Origin: Thecaphora thlaspeos | Taxonomy: Eukaryota > Basidiomycota > Ustilaginomycetes > Urocystidales > Glomosporiaceae | NCBI GenBank assembly: GCA_900291925.1 | Contig: UWYS01000005.1 | Span: 1 to 64,000 of the forward strand | Length of the DNA stretch: 64,000 nt | Direction of reading: 5' to 3' | In this document: piece after piece, positions 11,767 to 22,523 of the stretch | Numbering within the stretch: the first letter of the stretch is position 1 | How the letters are laid out: every line of letters begins with the position of its first letter | Position numbers and translations under genes: made by a program | The notes under the pieces: model-generated | Seen by the model: only the letters and a program-made list of their open reading frames with translations | Databases searched by the model: none | Told to the model about the DNA's origin: nothing

Positions 11767-12482
11767 CACTACCCACCGCATCTCCTGACTGCCCCCGCTG
11801 CTCTCTCTCAGCACCCACCAACACATCAATGCAAGCTGTACCACCCACGTCCCACCATGCCACCCTCACCTACGCAGCAAGTACGACCGCGCACTCGAGA
11901 ATCAGCGCATCGACGGCGCTCTGCTCGACAACCTCACCGCCTTCTTCAACATCTTCTGCAGCATGCTGCGCAAGTACAACATTCGGGATCCACTGGTGAT
12001 CTGGCAGGGCAAGTGGCACCACCTTGGCAACCACCGCCACATAGAGGGACCAGGCAAAGGCTGCCACTTTGCCGTCTCGCCCAAGGGGTGGACAAGCAAC
12101 AACTTGGCGCAAGGGCATCAGCAAGACGTCGGTCCGCAAGGCCTTTGCTGACGTTGGCCTCACCTTGCCCGCTGCAGCAGAGAAGGTCCTCGCCAAGCTG
12201 CCAGGCTTCAAGCCTCGCAATCAGACCCCGCCGCCAGTCGAGGGCCCCTTTTTCAACACTCCAACACTCCAACCAACCCAGCTCGCTTTCACAACCTCGC
12301 GCTGAGCCTGTCAAGCTTGCCGCCACTGCCTCGGCTTGCTCTCAATCCCGCTTTGGCCGGACCTTCATTTCAGTGACCTGTACGGCAGCCGTGGTGGACT
12401 GGCTGAGCGTTTCTGATGGCCCAATGTATGCAGCAAGTGTCAAGATGGATTGCATTGCTTGTCCAGTGCTTGGTACACAATA

Positions 12483-12586
12483 GAGCCGTCGACAACAATG
12501 GCGGTGATGGTGGTAGTGAGGGTGGTGGACAGTCTGCTTTTTTGAGGCCGGATTCCTAGCGATGCCGGATTCCTAGGGAAACGCGT
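12483..12586 (-). repeat. Right terminal inverted repeat of the pogo-like element
   Basis: Reverse-complement partner of 11663-11766, of equal length, with the same internal 13-bp duplication. Differences from the left copy include a GGG/TCA triplet and three single substitutions. Confidence 0.9.
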
Positions 12587-15288
12587 TACCCGAAGACGAC
12601 GTTTCGGTGCCGTGATAGACATTGCGCAACGAGTGCAAGCAGCTCCGAATTCACGGTGTACAGCGCCTTCCGCCAAGCCTCCGAAAGGGGCCGCTGCAAG
12701 TCGGCCTGCACCTTTCTTCCACAGCAGCAAGCCCCAACGTCTGGCGCCGTTTAGAGCCTTCACTGCTCTTCTGCAGCAGCACCAACGACTGGCGCCATGC
12801 TGTGACGCCCCGTTCGATGCAGCCGAGCAATTTATGGATCAATCCTCGTGTGGGCGTGAAGTTGGCGTTGCATTGTCGGGGAAGGCGAACGATGCGTAGA
12901 CGGGCCACTCGAGCCCCTGAGGCCCGCTGCACCCGAATGTTCGATGGGTCCAGAAAGACTCGCTCGCCATGCCTTACGAAGCCTCTTAGTCAGGATCGAG
13001 GTGAGCCAGAGATTGTGTCCATGTGTTGGTGCGTTTCAAGAAGACAGAGAGGGGGACTCGAAGCAGTCGTTTGTTGCTCGTGCTCGTGGTTGCTGCTGAG
13101 CGGCAACCACACACTAGGGATAACTTGCGATGGCGACGCCGCCTCACTCGACGCAGCAAGGCGGAAGGAACGGTTATGTAAGGCAGGCCACACTGTGACA
13201 ACCAAACATCCTCGACAAAGTCGCACTCAGATCGACAGTGCAGGGTCGATCCTAAACCAGCTCCTTCACCTCGCCCCTTTCCCTGCCCTTGCCTGCCTGC
13301 TCAAGAGCTGTCTGCACGCACAACCTCCTTAGGCTGCGGTTAGCCGGCAGGGATCGACGTTAGCACGCGCACGCATCAGGGCGCTTCTAGGACAACAATG
13401 ACGAGGCTAGCTTTCGCCGTTTGCTCCTTCTGGTCGGTCCGTATACGCGACAGGAACCTTGAGCCTCACTACCTTACGATGGACGTGTGCCTGTTCGCAA
13501 AAGTCGTCGGAGTAGATGCGTATGGTCGAGATGGCCGACTCGGAAGGAATAGGCCGATCAATGCCGGTACGGTGGGAGGGGGTGTCGCATCTTGTTTGTC
13601 GTTGGACACCATCCTCCCTCTACGTCCCCCACCATCCATCTTTATTTTCATACCCTGGCCGCGACGACCAGCTTCTTCGACGGGCCAGCCATCCTCACCA
13701 CTCTCGTTCACGGCGACTCCCAGCAGCTCTCTGCCCAAACCCACTTCGGACGCCGTGGCCGTTGTCGTGGCAAAAGGTCGCCGATCTCTTTTTTCACCGC
13801 TTCACCCCCATCTTGTACAACCATCGTCCACCTGTGATACGAGACAGCGAATCGCTGCATAGGTCCACGCCTTCGCTCAATTTCATCAACAGGAACACGT
13901 TGCACGCCGGCAATCCCGACGACAACCGACAGAAGGAGAACACGCTGGTTGATGCCAAGCTCCACCTGGTGCCGTCCTGATTCGAGATCACAAAGCCACC
14001 ATCCATCCACCCACCCCCCGAGTACGGTTGACATGAGTGGAGCGACAACGTAACTTCACAGCCGCCGCTAGGACAAAATCATCGCCTCGTCGCCATTCTC
14101 TTCGTCGCATCCCGTCCCGTCTTGCCATTCATCCCCAAGCACGAGCCAGACGCGACCCACCGGGAACGCCGAAAGCGCCGTTCATTTTGTTCATTTTGTT
14201 TCACCTCTACACGGCGGCAACGGGCCGACGAGCGCCCCGACGTGAGCGAACGAGCTAGAAGCATCGCGAGCGCAAAACGGCCCAGGCTCGGCACAGCTTC
14301 TGTCGAGATCAGGGTACCAATCTTGAATAGCGTGCAGCGGGCGGCTCCCGTCAACCCTGAGCTCCTTTCGGGTTGACGGTAGCAGTCGCCGCTTGCCTTG
14401 CGTCCTCCCTCGCCGCAGCAGATCGAGAAGAATAGCGGGCGCAGCAGCCGCAACGTCGCCGGTCACAGTCTTGGTTGGAAGCGGGTCAAAAAGCTCGCTG
14501 CCAACAACCACAGCAGAGCGGGAGCCCTTTTATCAGCTAGGGGCACCCGGCAGGCGCAGGTGCGCGGCGGCAGTGGCACGGTGGAAGAGGTCGAGGAGTT
14601 GCTCGTGTGCGAGCCAGACCGGGCCAAGCCGACGTCGTCGTCCTTGGTGCCTCTCCTGCCTTGTCTCGAACTTTTGACCTGATTCCCACCACCATCACCA
14701 CCACCCTAGAGGCATTGCTTGATCATCCACAGCTTCGTCGCGCCCCCTTTCTCGCGCTCCCCCTCGCTCGCATTTGGACGACGACAAAGCCCGTAGCCGG
14801 CGTGGAAGGCCGGTTGGTGGCGAAAAGCATATACAGTACCGCGGGCAACGCGAGGCAGGCTTGTCAGGCCGGCATAGGAGCGAGCCAGCGCAAGACAGCA
14901 GCGGCCTAACGCTTGCGTCCGCAACTCCGCACGCACCGCTCCGCCCCGCTCGACGCGAGCTTTTAAGCTTTTCCCTGGCAGCCTGCCATCATTACGCCGG
15001 CCCGCCTTCCTGCTTTCCTGCTTTCCTGCTTTCCTGGCCCGTCTTGGCCCCTCGCCTCCTTGCCAAGCACCAGCCTCTCCTTGCCTGCCTGCTCGTACGT
15101 GCTGGCTTTCTTCTGCCTCGTTCCTTGCACCGCACCGCAGAGAAGCCGTACGTGGTACAGAACCGGGCTGACACCTGTTCCTCCCCCGATCTGCTTCGAA
15201 ACTACCCGCCGGCCCACCAAGAGGGCTAGCTAGGGCTGCGAGTTGCGCAAGTCGTCAGTGGCGTGGCTGCGCTTTGCTCTCCGCCGTC
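12587..15288. other. Gene-poor intergenic DNA between the transposon and the 1755-aa gene
   Basis: No supported gene over about 2.7 kb. Frames at 12622-13332 and 13516-13980 (plus) and 13708-14034 (minus) have no domain, no signal peptide and no convincing splice partners. A triple CTTTCCTG-type direct repeat (gctttcctgctttcctgctttcctgg) lies near 15010-15035. The 3' end must hold the promoter of the next gene. Confidence 0.45.
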
Positions 15289-18200
15289 ATGCAGGGTGAG
15301 GGCGCCTCCTACGCCGCCTCTGTCTCGGACTCGCTCCCTGCGGTGGCAGCAGCGGCCCAAGCTCCGCCTTGCTTCGACAACGGCCCCCAGACACCTCAAC
15401 AAGCGCCCCGTCCCCTCCTTCACGACCATCGCCTCGACCACCACCATCACCACCGCCAGTCTCCACGGCAGCAGCAGCCGCTCAACCACAGAGACCAGAG
15501 ACAGGACGAGGACAGCTCGCGCCACAGCGGCTCGTCTTTCCGAGGATCCGAGGTCGAGCCCTTCTCGTTCTCTGCCACCCCGCCTTTACCGCCACCGCCA
15601 TCGCCACCGCCGCCCTCCTCTTTTGAACGCGCACTTGGCCGGCATCGCTCCCGCTCCTTCTCCCAGGCGTCGCACAAGCCAAAGACCGACCATCCCCTCT
15701 TTGCTGCTGTCCGCAAACAAGCGTCGTTCCTGTTGCGTTTCGAGCAATCTGCGGACGGCAGTCGAGCAACTTTGGCCTCTTCGCCGAAAGGCTTCACCCA
15801 TCCTTCCAGGACACCACACCGCGCTCATCAAGAAGAGCCCGCCTCACGCTCGTCCTTCTCCGCTGCCGGCAAACGCAGCCTCGCGCCCCATCACGCCGCA
15901 CCTCTTCAGTCCGTCTTCGCAACGCCTTTGGCGTCGCCCACGCTTTCGTCGAGGAACGCCACGCCTCCGAGGCCTGACCGAACAGCCCGCCAGGCGGCTT
16001 CCCCTTCGTCGCCCCTCGCGGCCTCGAAATCCGGCCGCGGCCAGACGGTACAGCATCCTGCCACTCCTCCCAGCTCAAAGTCCAGGCCAAGGAGTGCCCA
16101 ATCACCCTCCATCGATGACAGTGCCCAAGCAGACCGGTCCTGCAGCCTCGATCGCAGCGCAAAGACGCGCCGGTGCTCCGCCCCGTCCGCTTCACCAAAG
16201 GTCGTCCACTTCCACACCGTCGAGCCCTTCGGCATCGCTGCCAACTGTCGAGCCTCCGAAGCTGTCTCGTCGCCGTCTGGAAGCCCGCGTCACCCTCGAC
16301 AGCTCCCCCACCGGGGAGAGGTCCGACTCGCGCCCATCAACACCGACACCGCTGCGTCAAGCTTGATTCGCCCCCGCGGCCTTAACAGCAAGGACCAGCA
16401 AGCCGCCCCGTTCGCGACCGCAGACGTTGTGGCTAAACCGTCAAACTCGAGCCGAGCGACTGTCACAGGCCTGGGAATCTTTGCATCGTCGACTCGGCCA
16501 GACGAAGATACGACCTCGACAGGCCGTCCGGCGGCGGTCTCAGTCGGCTCCTCTCCCAACCGGCCCGACTGGCCGCAGCAGCAACGCGCAGCCGTCTCGC
16601 CGCTGATGACGACGACGATGCCGGCCGTCTCAGAACGGCCGTCATTCGCGCAGGAACGGTCGTCCGGCCGCGCCGACACCTCCACCGCCAGCGCTGCCGC
16701 TGCCGCCGCTCGTTCGAGCATGACCCGCGATTCGGGCGAGATCTCCTATCCGAACCATATCCACCGAGCCGCCAGCCGTTCCTCGTACCTGCCGACGTCC
16801 GACACCTTCGAGGCACGCAGGGCTGTATCGCCGAGCTTCATCGAAGGCCCGATCTCATCGCTCTCGCCGCCGGACTCGGCGTGGCGACCGCACGGCCAAG
16901 ATGCCTTCTGGCAGCGGCCGCACATCGGCGTCGGCCTGCCTACCGCCTACCATCACGAGCGCCCGCCGCCGCGCTTCGTCGAGCGGACCGATGCGCCAAG
17001 CCTGCCAAAGGCGATGACGTTCTATACGCGGCCGCTCGACGACACGTCGGTGCCGGTCTCCTCCCGCTTCTGGTCGAGAGATCCCTACACTGCCCGCTCT
17101 CAGGCGCAGACGCAAGCTGCAGCACGATTTGCTACCGCCCAGCCTCAGCAGTCGTTCAGCGATCCTCATCATCCTCAGGAGCCAACACTCCCCGAGGGGC
17201 GTCAGCGCGCAACTCAAAGCCATCGTCTCGCGCGTGACCTGCAGAGGCCAGAGAACCGGCGGGACGAACAACAGCAGAACGAGCGATCGTCCGACCAGCG
17301 CTCGCACGGGCAGCAGCGCCATTCCTCGGTCACGTCCTTTATCACCTCGGCCTCCACCGAGGGCCGTGGCACCGCATCGCCCGGGCCAGTTCTGACCGCT
17401 CTGACCGCCAACACATCGACGACAAGCTTCTTTCAGTCGCGTAGCGGCCACGACACCGGTTCCGAGGGACACGTCTTCCCTAAGAGGGAGGGCAAGGCGC
17501 CTGAAGCTGGTCCTCCGACCTTGAGGGTTGACGCTGCGGCCTCTGAACGCGCGGGGTCCAATAAGCCGGCCAGCGTCGCCTTTGTCCGCAGCCAGGCCCA
17601 CGGCGCCAGCCGGACTCCGGTGCTTTCGCCGATCGCCGCGTCCTCGCAGGGCGAGCGATCCAATAACAGCCGCAGCACGCCGAACCTCTCGCTGACTGCA
17701 CAGACGGCGCAGCTGCTCGAACAGATGCGGATCGACGAGCTGCGGGCCCACAGCGTCGTCCAGTCCGGCTACCTTGAGCCGAACAACGGCTGCGAGACCG
17801 TCTTCTTTCCGCGGCCGCGCCTCCGCTCGCAGAGCGTTGAAAACATCTTGCGAAACTCCAATGCTTCCTCCAGGGCCGGCGGCACCCCGGCTCGAAAGCG
17901 GCAGCGACAGCGACGGCAGGAGCACCAGCAGCAGCAGCGACAGGAAGATGGGCCCTTTGCAGCAGGCTACTATTCATCGGACCAGGAGGACCTGGCACCG
18001 GGACACACGGCCTGGGTGGACCACGCATCGCCGTTGTCCAACAGAAACGATCGCGAGCGCGACACGCAGTCTAGCACGCTTTACCGGCCACCGGGACCGT
18101 CGGCGATGACCGGCAGTCCGTGGCCAGTCAGAGTGCCGGCGCGGGACAGCAGCATGCGGACCGACCACGCCCGTACCAGCTCCAACTCTGGGTACAGCTC

Positions 18201-20556
18201 GGACAGCGATGTCTTGGCGGCGTCGCACGGCCGGCCCTTTTTCCACCATCGCATGCCGCCCGCCCCGCCAAAACGGCGGACCTCCGATCGCCAGCAGTTC
18301 CAGCAACATGGCCCAGCGCAGCCGCTGTCCGCAACTCGATGGGTCCTCCCTGATCCCGTTGCCGATGTAAGAGACTTCGACCGCGGACAGCAGCCTTCCG
18401 CGCCGCCCGTCTTCGAAGGCGGACCAGACGCCGATGCCGGCTCTGGCGCCGATTTCGAGGTTCTCGACCTGAAGACGGTGCAACGCCGGGGCTCGGAGCT
18501 TGACGCGGAGCGGGCCGCCTGGCGACTCGAGCACCAGCGCAGCTTGAACTTCCCCAGAGGTGGCATGTTTGCCAAGTGCACAGAGCGGCCCGATAGCCGC
18601 GAGGGATCCGTCCATCACAGAACCGCCAGCTTGCGGGCCCTCTTCTCCCAGCCAGTACGACAGGGTGAAGAGGGAGCAGCAAAGGGGAAAGGAGAAGCAG
18701 CAGCAGCAGCAGCGGACGAGGCGGGCGGACGTCGGGTTGTCTGGACCGACAAGCGAATGGGTCGATCGTTCCTGATGCTTGACGATGGCGAGGTTTCAGA
18801 ACGTGCGCGGACGCGCCTGTCGACGCGGAGCTCGTCCGACCTGCAAAGCCGACGCAGCCGGTCGAGCAGTGCGAGGCTCTCGATCGATCCCAGCGCCGGC
18901 ATGACGCTCTGCAGTCCGATGACGATGTGTCGAACGCCAACGTCCACGCCGCGAACGCCAAGGACGTCCAAGATGGCCCCCTCGCCCGCAACACCCAGGA
19001 TAGCAGCGAAGAAGAAGAAGGCAACGGAAGACGTGTTCCCGTCTGGCGACGACGACGGAAAGCATGGCGAGAAGCAAGCCGGCCCGCAGCAGATGTCGTT
19101 CGGCCAGCGAATGCGAGCCAAGTCGCTCACCTTCCGGACGTTCAAGAGCTCTACCGCTCCCGACCGCAAGCCTCGCCAGCAAATGACGGAACGGAAGCGC
19201 GGTGAGCGCGACGATGCAGAGGCAAACAAGCAGCAGCAGCCGGTCCACACGATTGGAAGGTCCTTCGAACGTTCCCTGGTGTCGGACGAACCGGTCGTCA
19301 TCAGCAGGTTCACGTTCCCAGCGCCGCCGGACCGTCGAGACGGAGGCGGCGGCGGAAGCGCCGATGGGATGGGCGTGCACTGGACCGGACGAGAGGATGG
19401 CTATCGCCGGCGGTCGGGTCGGCGGGCGGAGCTGACCCACCTCCCCGGGGCCGGAACAGAGCAGCTGGCCGATGCAGAGAAAGGCGACTACACCTCGGGC
19501 GGCGAGTCATCGCAGGTTGGCCTGGCGCTCTCGACGCCTTCGGACCAAATGCCGGTTCGAGGCGGAACGAACAGCGACATGGAGGCGCTCGTCCCTTCGG
19601 TCTCGGCAAAGGAAGACGCCAACGCCGCGATCCGCACACTGCCCTCGGGCCGCTATGCGATGCAAGGCTATCACCGCCCCACCAACAGCGACGAGATACG
19701 CGCTCAGCTGGGCAGCTCGCTGTCGAGCTCTCTACGCAATGCGGCCACACTCTCGCGGCCTTCGACGGGCGGCAGGCCAGCGGCGGCGACGACGACGACG
19801 ACGAGCAAGACCGGCGATGCTGGCGCTGACGGCGGCGCTGGCCTTCAGCCATCCTCGATCCCGCTTCCGCCCTCGTATCCGACCTTTACACTGCCCGTCC
19901 CAGTCTCATCATCGTCGCCGCCATCGAGGAGGCACGACATTGACGAGATCCGCCTCCAACTTCCGCCGCAAGGCTCGAGTGACTTTGACCGAAACGTGCG
20001 CCTGCGCACCGGCTCTTCGGGAGCGGATACGTTTGCGAGTCGGTCCTCTCTGCCCGTACCTCCTCGCAAGGCGCGTTCTTCCGTCTTGCTTACGACGACG
20101 GAGAGAGAAGAGCATGCCATCTCACCGACCGGCGTCACGACCGGTGGACCATTCCGAACACCTAGGATGGAATCCACGTCGGGCGGTGGTCGATCCTCGT
20201 TCGGATTTACAGCAGACGACGAGGCGCACGCGACGCCTCGACGCGCGACGGAAGAAGAGGGAGCGCTGGAATGGTCCTGTGACCTGGACGGTGGAGGGAC
20301 GCGAGACGAAGATGACGAAGATGCAGCGACACAGCGTTTGCGTCCGTGGCCGAGTCGAGATAGCAGCAACGCGCGCGATGGTCGGAGGTTGAGTTTCATC
20401 GCGAGCGAGGCGAGGTGGATCGCAGGCGGCGCGAATGGGTCGCGCGCTTCTAGCATCGATGGGCAGCGAGAGGTGTGGGATCCAAACGAAGCGTGTATCG
20501 ATAATCTCTTCTTTCGACCGCCGCCGCCGCTGCCGTCGCACGGGGGAAGGACGTAA
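15289..20556 (+). CDS. 1755-aa intrinsically disordered protein, unknown function
   Basis: One uninterrupted frame of 1755 aa; the first ATG of the frame is at 15289. Composition is dominated by Ser, Arg, Pro, Ala, Gln, with a His tract (DHHHHH), Pro clusters near residue 100 and Gln/Ala runs. Less biased islands that may be conserved motifs: TAQTAQLLEQMRIDELRAHS followed by GYLEPNNGCETVFFPRPRLR and SQSVENIL (about residues 805-865); RRVVWTDKRMGRSFLMLDDG (about 1145-1165); MSFGQRMRAKSLTFRTFKSS (about 1265-1290); and the C-terminal WDPNEACIDNLFFRPPPPLP. Many Arg-x-x-Ser sites suggest heavy phosphorylation. No enzyme domain, membrane segment or signal peptide is visible and I do not recognise the family. 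The short ordered islands in a long tail suggest a scaffold, for example at the cell cortex or in signalling; this is a guess. Confidence 0.75.
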   Translation: MQGEGASYAASVSDSLPAVAAAAQAPPCFDNGPQTPQQAPRPLLHDHRLDHHHHHRQSPRQQQPLNHRDQRQDEDSSRHSGSSFRGSEVEPFSFSATPPLPPPPSPPPPSSFERALGRHRSRSFSQASHKPKTDHPLFAAVRKQASFLLRFEQSADGSRATLASSPKGFTHPSRTPHRAHQEEPASRSSFSAAGKRSLAPHHAAPLQSVFATPLASPTLSSRNATPPRPDRTARQAASPSSPLAASKSGRGQTVQHPATPPSSKSRPRSAQSPSIDDSAQADRSCSLDRSAKTRRCSAPSASPKVVHFHTVEPFGIAANCRASEAVSSPSGSPRHPRQLPHRGEVRLAPINTDTAASSLIRPRGLNSKDQQAAPFATADVVAKPSNSSRATVTGLGIFASSTRPDEDTTSTGRPAAVSVGSSPNRPDWPQQQRAAVSPLMTTTMPAVSERPSFAQERSSGRADTSTASAAAAAARSSMTRDSGEISYPNHIHRAASRSSYLPTSDTFEARRAVSPSFIEGPISSLSPPDSAWRPHGQDAFWQRPHIGVGLPTAYHHERPPPRFVERTDAPSLPKAMTFYTRPLDDTSVPVSSRFWSRDPYTARSQAQTQAAARFATAQPQQSFSDPHHPQEPTLPEGRQRATQSHRLARDLQRPENRRDEQQQNERSSDQRSHGQQRHSSVTSFITSASTEGRGTASPGPVLTALTANTSTTSFFQSRSGHDTGSEGHVFPKREGKAPEAGPPTLRVDAAASERAGSNKPASVAFVRSQAHGASRTPVLSPIAASSQGERSNNSRSTPNLSLTAQTAQLLEQMRIDELRAHSVVQSGYLEPNNGCETVFFPRPRLRSQSVENILRNSNASSRAGGTPARKRQRQRRQEHQQQQRQEDGPFAAGYYSSDQEDLAPGHTAWVDHASPLSNRNDRERDTQSSTLYRPPGPSAMTGSPWPVRVPARDSSMRTDHARTSSNSGYSSDSDVLAASHGRPFFHHRMPPAPPKRRTSDRQQFQQHGPAQPLSATRWVLPDPVADVRDFDRGQQPSAPPVFEGGPDADAGSGADFEVLDLKTVQRRGSELDAERAAWRLEHQRSLNFPRGGMFAKCTERPDSREGSVHHRTASLRALFSQPVRQGEEGAAKGKGEAAAAAADEAGGRRVVWTDKRMGRSFLMLDDGEVSERARTRLSTRSSSDLQSRRSRSSSARLSIDPSAGMTLCSPMTMCRTPTSTPRTPRTSKMAPSPATPRIAAKKKKATEDVFPSGDDDGKHGEKQAGPQQMSFGQRMRAKSLTFRTFKSSTAPDRKPRQQMTERKRGERDDAEANKQQQPVHTIGRSFERSLVSDEPVVISRFTFPAPPDRRDGGGGGSADGMGVHWTGREDGYRRRSGRRAELTHLPGAGTEQLADAEKGDYTSGGESSQVGLALSTPSDQMPVRGGTNSDMEALVPSVSAKEDANAAIRTLPSGRYAMQGYHRPTNSDEIRAQLGSSLSSSLRNAATLSRPSTGGRPAAATTTTTSKTGDAGADGGAGLQPSSIPLPPSYPTFTLPVPVSSSSPPSRRHDIDEIRLQLPPQGSSDFDRNVRLRTGSSGADTFASRSSLPVPPRKARSSVLLTTTEREEHAISPTGVTTGGPFRTPRMESTSGGGRSSFGFTADDEAHATPRRATEEEGALEWSCDLDGGGTRDEDDEDAATQRLRPWPSRDSSNARDGRRLSFIASEARWIAGGANGSRASSIDGQREVWDPNEACIDNLFFRPPPPLPSHGGRT

Positions 20557-20723
20557 ACCCGTCGTTGTGTAGGATGAAATGATGAGAGCACATCTTTGTC
20601 GAGGAAACCGCGAGGAGGGTTACATAGTTGCATCGCCATTGTCCATCGATCATCGCTCGACCGAAACCATGCCTCTCGCTAATACACAAATCACACGACG
20701 TATCCCCTGTGCCACGCCACGTG

Positions 20724-22101
20724 TCACCTGCCGACTCTCCTCTTTCCCTGCTCGGCCATCTCTCTAGCGACGAGTTCATCTCTCTTGCTCAACCACATCT
20801 CCCTCCTCTTTTCCGCCTGAATGTTTGCTGCATGGTGCATCTGTTGTTTCTCTTGCACCTCTTTCGAGAGGGATTTGAGATCGGCTATTTCATCTTCAAC
20901 CTTGCCAAGTCGGTCAAGGAGCGACGCTCGTTGCACGTCCATGCTGAGTTCGATGGTAAGGTGCCAGTCGACGTGTCGTTTACATTTTCGTTTTGAAAGT
21001 GGACATGTGGATGCTTCGGAGTCGATGTCGGAGGGAAGAAGGGTGGGTTCATTGTCGAATAGGGTGGATATTCCGACGGTGGACAGGTAGGAGGAGAGAC
21101 GCATGTCGTCGTAATTTAATATCGAATTGTATCCGCATCGTGCCCCTCCCTCTGGCAGAGGTGATAGTGTGACGAGACGGTCAGAGATAAGGTGAAAGAT
21201 GCGTGATCTCGCATCGAGTAGGTCGAGGTGCGATTTGAGTGATGTTTTAGCGACGTCGAGGGTGGAGAGGTGGAGTTGAATGGTGCGAAGACGAGCCGAG
21301 GTGCACGATGATGCCGACGACAGTGGGAGGGATGTGAGGATAGCTTGGCGTTGAGATCGAGAGAGATGGCGGAGCAACTCGTTCGTCTGCTTGCGTTCGA
21401 ACCTAGCTCGCCACTTTTCCTCCTGCTGGACGCTCTCGACTCTGGCGCCGTTCGCGGAGGTCTCGGCGTCGAACCACTCGACCGTGCCCTCGACCTTGCT
21501 TGCCAGTTGTACGGTCCTATTCTCCTCCAGCTTGCTCAGTGCCGCTGGTGTCTTCCATATCTTGCACTTTGCCATCCGTTCAGAGACGGTCAATAAGCCG
21601 CATCGTTCCGAGCAGTAGCGTGAGAGCGGATTAGATGCCGGTTGCGGACAGGTGTCGCGACGACATTTCGGAGACCAGGTCGTGTGCTGGTTCGTGGCTG
21701 TAGCAGTTGTCAGAGGTGGGGATGAAGCGTGAGCAAACGGTAGAGGCAGCCGGCGAGAGCGAGGGGATGGACGTACATGTTTCGCATACGGGACAGATAA
21801 ACTTGTCGATGAGGAGGCTCTGTTGCTCTGTGATGCGCATGCACGTGTAGTGGAACCACTGTTCGCAGGCATCGCACTGGATCATGCTGTCATCCTCGTC
21901 TGCGAGTCATTGCACGCGAGGGATGGGCAAGGGGGGAGGGGTGGTGGATGGATCAGTAGGCATTACGAGGGCGGGAGATGGAGAGGAGGCCAGAGAGGAG
22001 GGCTCACCGTAAGACTTGTTGCAGATGCAATAGACGCCGCCTTCCTCGTCTTGGCCCATATCTGGGGTGGCGTCGTGGGGTAATGAATTTTCTTTGGCCA
22101 T
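20724..22101 (-). CDS. spp1: PHD-finger COMPASS subunit, Spp1/CXXC1-like
   Basis: Three exons, 22101-22008, 21899-21777 and 21697-20724 (introns of 108 and 79 nt, GTGAGC and GTACGT donors, all joins phase 1), 396 aa. The first join rebuilds a complete PHD finger: VYCICNKSYDEDDSMIQCDA, then CEQWFHYTCM and FICPVCE, with all Cys4-His-Cys3 ligands. It is followed by SPKCRRDTCPQPA and SRYCSERCG, a second Cys-rich block as in Spp1/CXXC1, then a coiled-coil region and a C-terminal CPLSKRKCKRHVDWHLTIEL module plus another coiled coil, also diagnostic of this family. In yeast and animals this subunit brings the Set1 H3K4 methyltransferase complex to H3K4me3 chromatin. It shares a 422-bp divergent promoter with the kinase gene at 22524. 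Confidence 0.9.
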
Positions 22102-22155
22102 TGTGTAGGGAATCTGTGGTGTGAGGGAGGAAAGGGGGACGGCAAGCACCGAGGG

Positions 22156-22236
<81 letters not shown>

Positions 22237-22523
22237 GCGCCGACCGTGGCGTGGGAGCGTCTGCTCGGATCTCGGGAGACGCTGGGTGGGCCCGTTCGCG
22301 GGCGTGGCCGTGCAAGCGCGACAGGGGGGGACGCGCGACCGCTTGGCTGGCGGCCCTGGCGTGCACGGCCACGCCCGCCAGCCAAAGAGAGCCGACATCT
22401 TCCTTTCTTCCTTTGTCCTCCCTTGGCCCCTTCCCTCCAGCTGCCACCACTTTAGCACACACACTTAAATCTAGTCCCTTCCCTCTGGTGTCAGCAAGCC
22501 CACCCACCAATCAATACGCTACC
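22102..22523. promoter_or_regulatory. Divergent promoter spp1/env7 with GA minisatellite
   Basis: Between the two ATGs. Bases 22150-22237 form a GA minisatellite (see separate entry), which on the spp1 coding strand is a CT-rich tract 50-135 bp before the ATG, a usual place for fungal pyrimidine-rich promoter elements. A second feature is an imperfect inverted repeat, gggcgtggccgtgcaag near 22300 versus gtgcacggccacgccc near 22358. Confidence 0.5.
22150..22237. repeat. GA-rich minisatellite
   Basis: Runs of GA interrupted at near-regular 17-19-bp intervals by GG, so the tract is a higher-order repeat of a unit like GGAGAGAGAGAGAGAGA rather than a plain dinucleotide repeat. Confidence 0.9.

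Larger units (their letters stand above)
11663..12586 (+). mobile_element. Degenerate pogo/Fot1-type DNA transposon with 104-bp inverted repeats
   Basis: A 924-bp element bounded by terminal inverted repeats 11663-11766 and 12483-12586 (104 bp each, about six mismatches) and flanked by TA dinucleotides at 11661-11662 and 12587-12588, the target duplication expected for Tc1/mariner-pogo elements. Inside are broken pieces of a DDE_1 transposase in two frames. The first (about 11880-12110) reads FFNIFCSMLRKYNIRDPLVI and later SPKGWTSNNLAQ, resembling the family's 'kYnI.pe.Iyn.DE' and 'GWTsNel' segments. The second (about 12115-12245) reads GISKTSVRKAFADVGLTLP and KLPGFKPRNQTPP, resembling the family C-terminus (GIT..NI..AFR.TGI.P ... 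RP.TPP). The catalytic centre between them is missing and the frame is broken, so the copy cannot make transposase. Confidence 0.8.

Noticed and set aside
12622..13332. 236-aa plus frame next to the pogo-like element
   Set aside because: No transposase or other motif, odd Cys/Arg composition, no splice partner; probably non-coding DNA.
13516..14034. Overlapping frames on both strands at 13.5-14.0 kb
   Set aside because: Some stretches look protein-like (for example FINRNTLHAGNPDDN), but no homologous family, start context or splice support was found.
16855..17925. 356-aa minus-strand frame inside the 1755-aa gene
   Set aside because: Arg/Leu/Gly-rich antisense frame with no domain; the plus frame runs five times longer without a stop.
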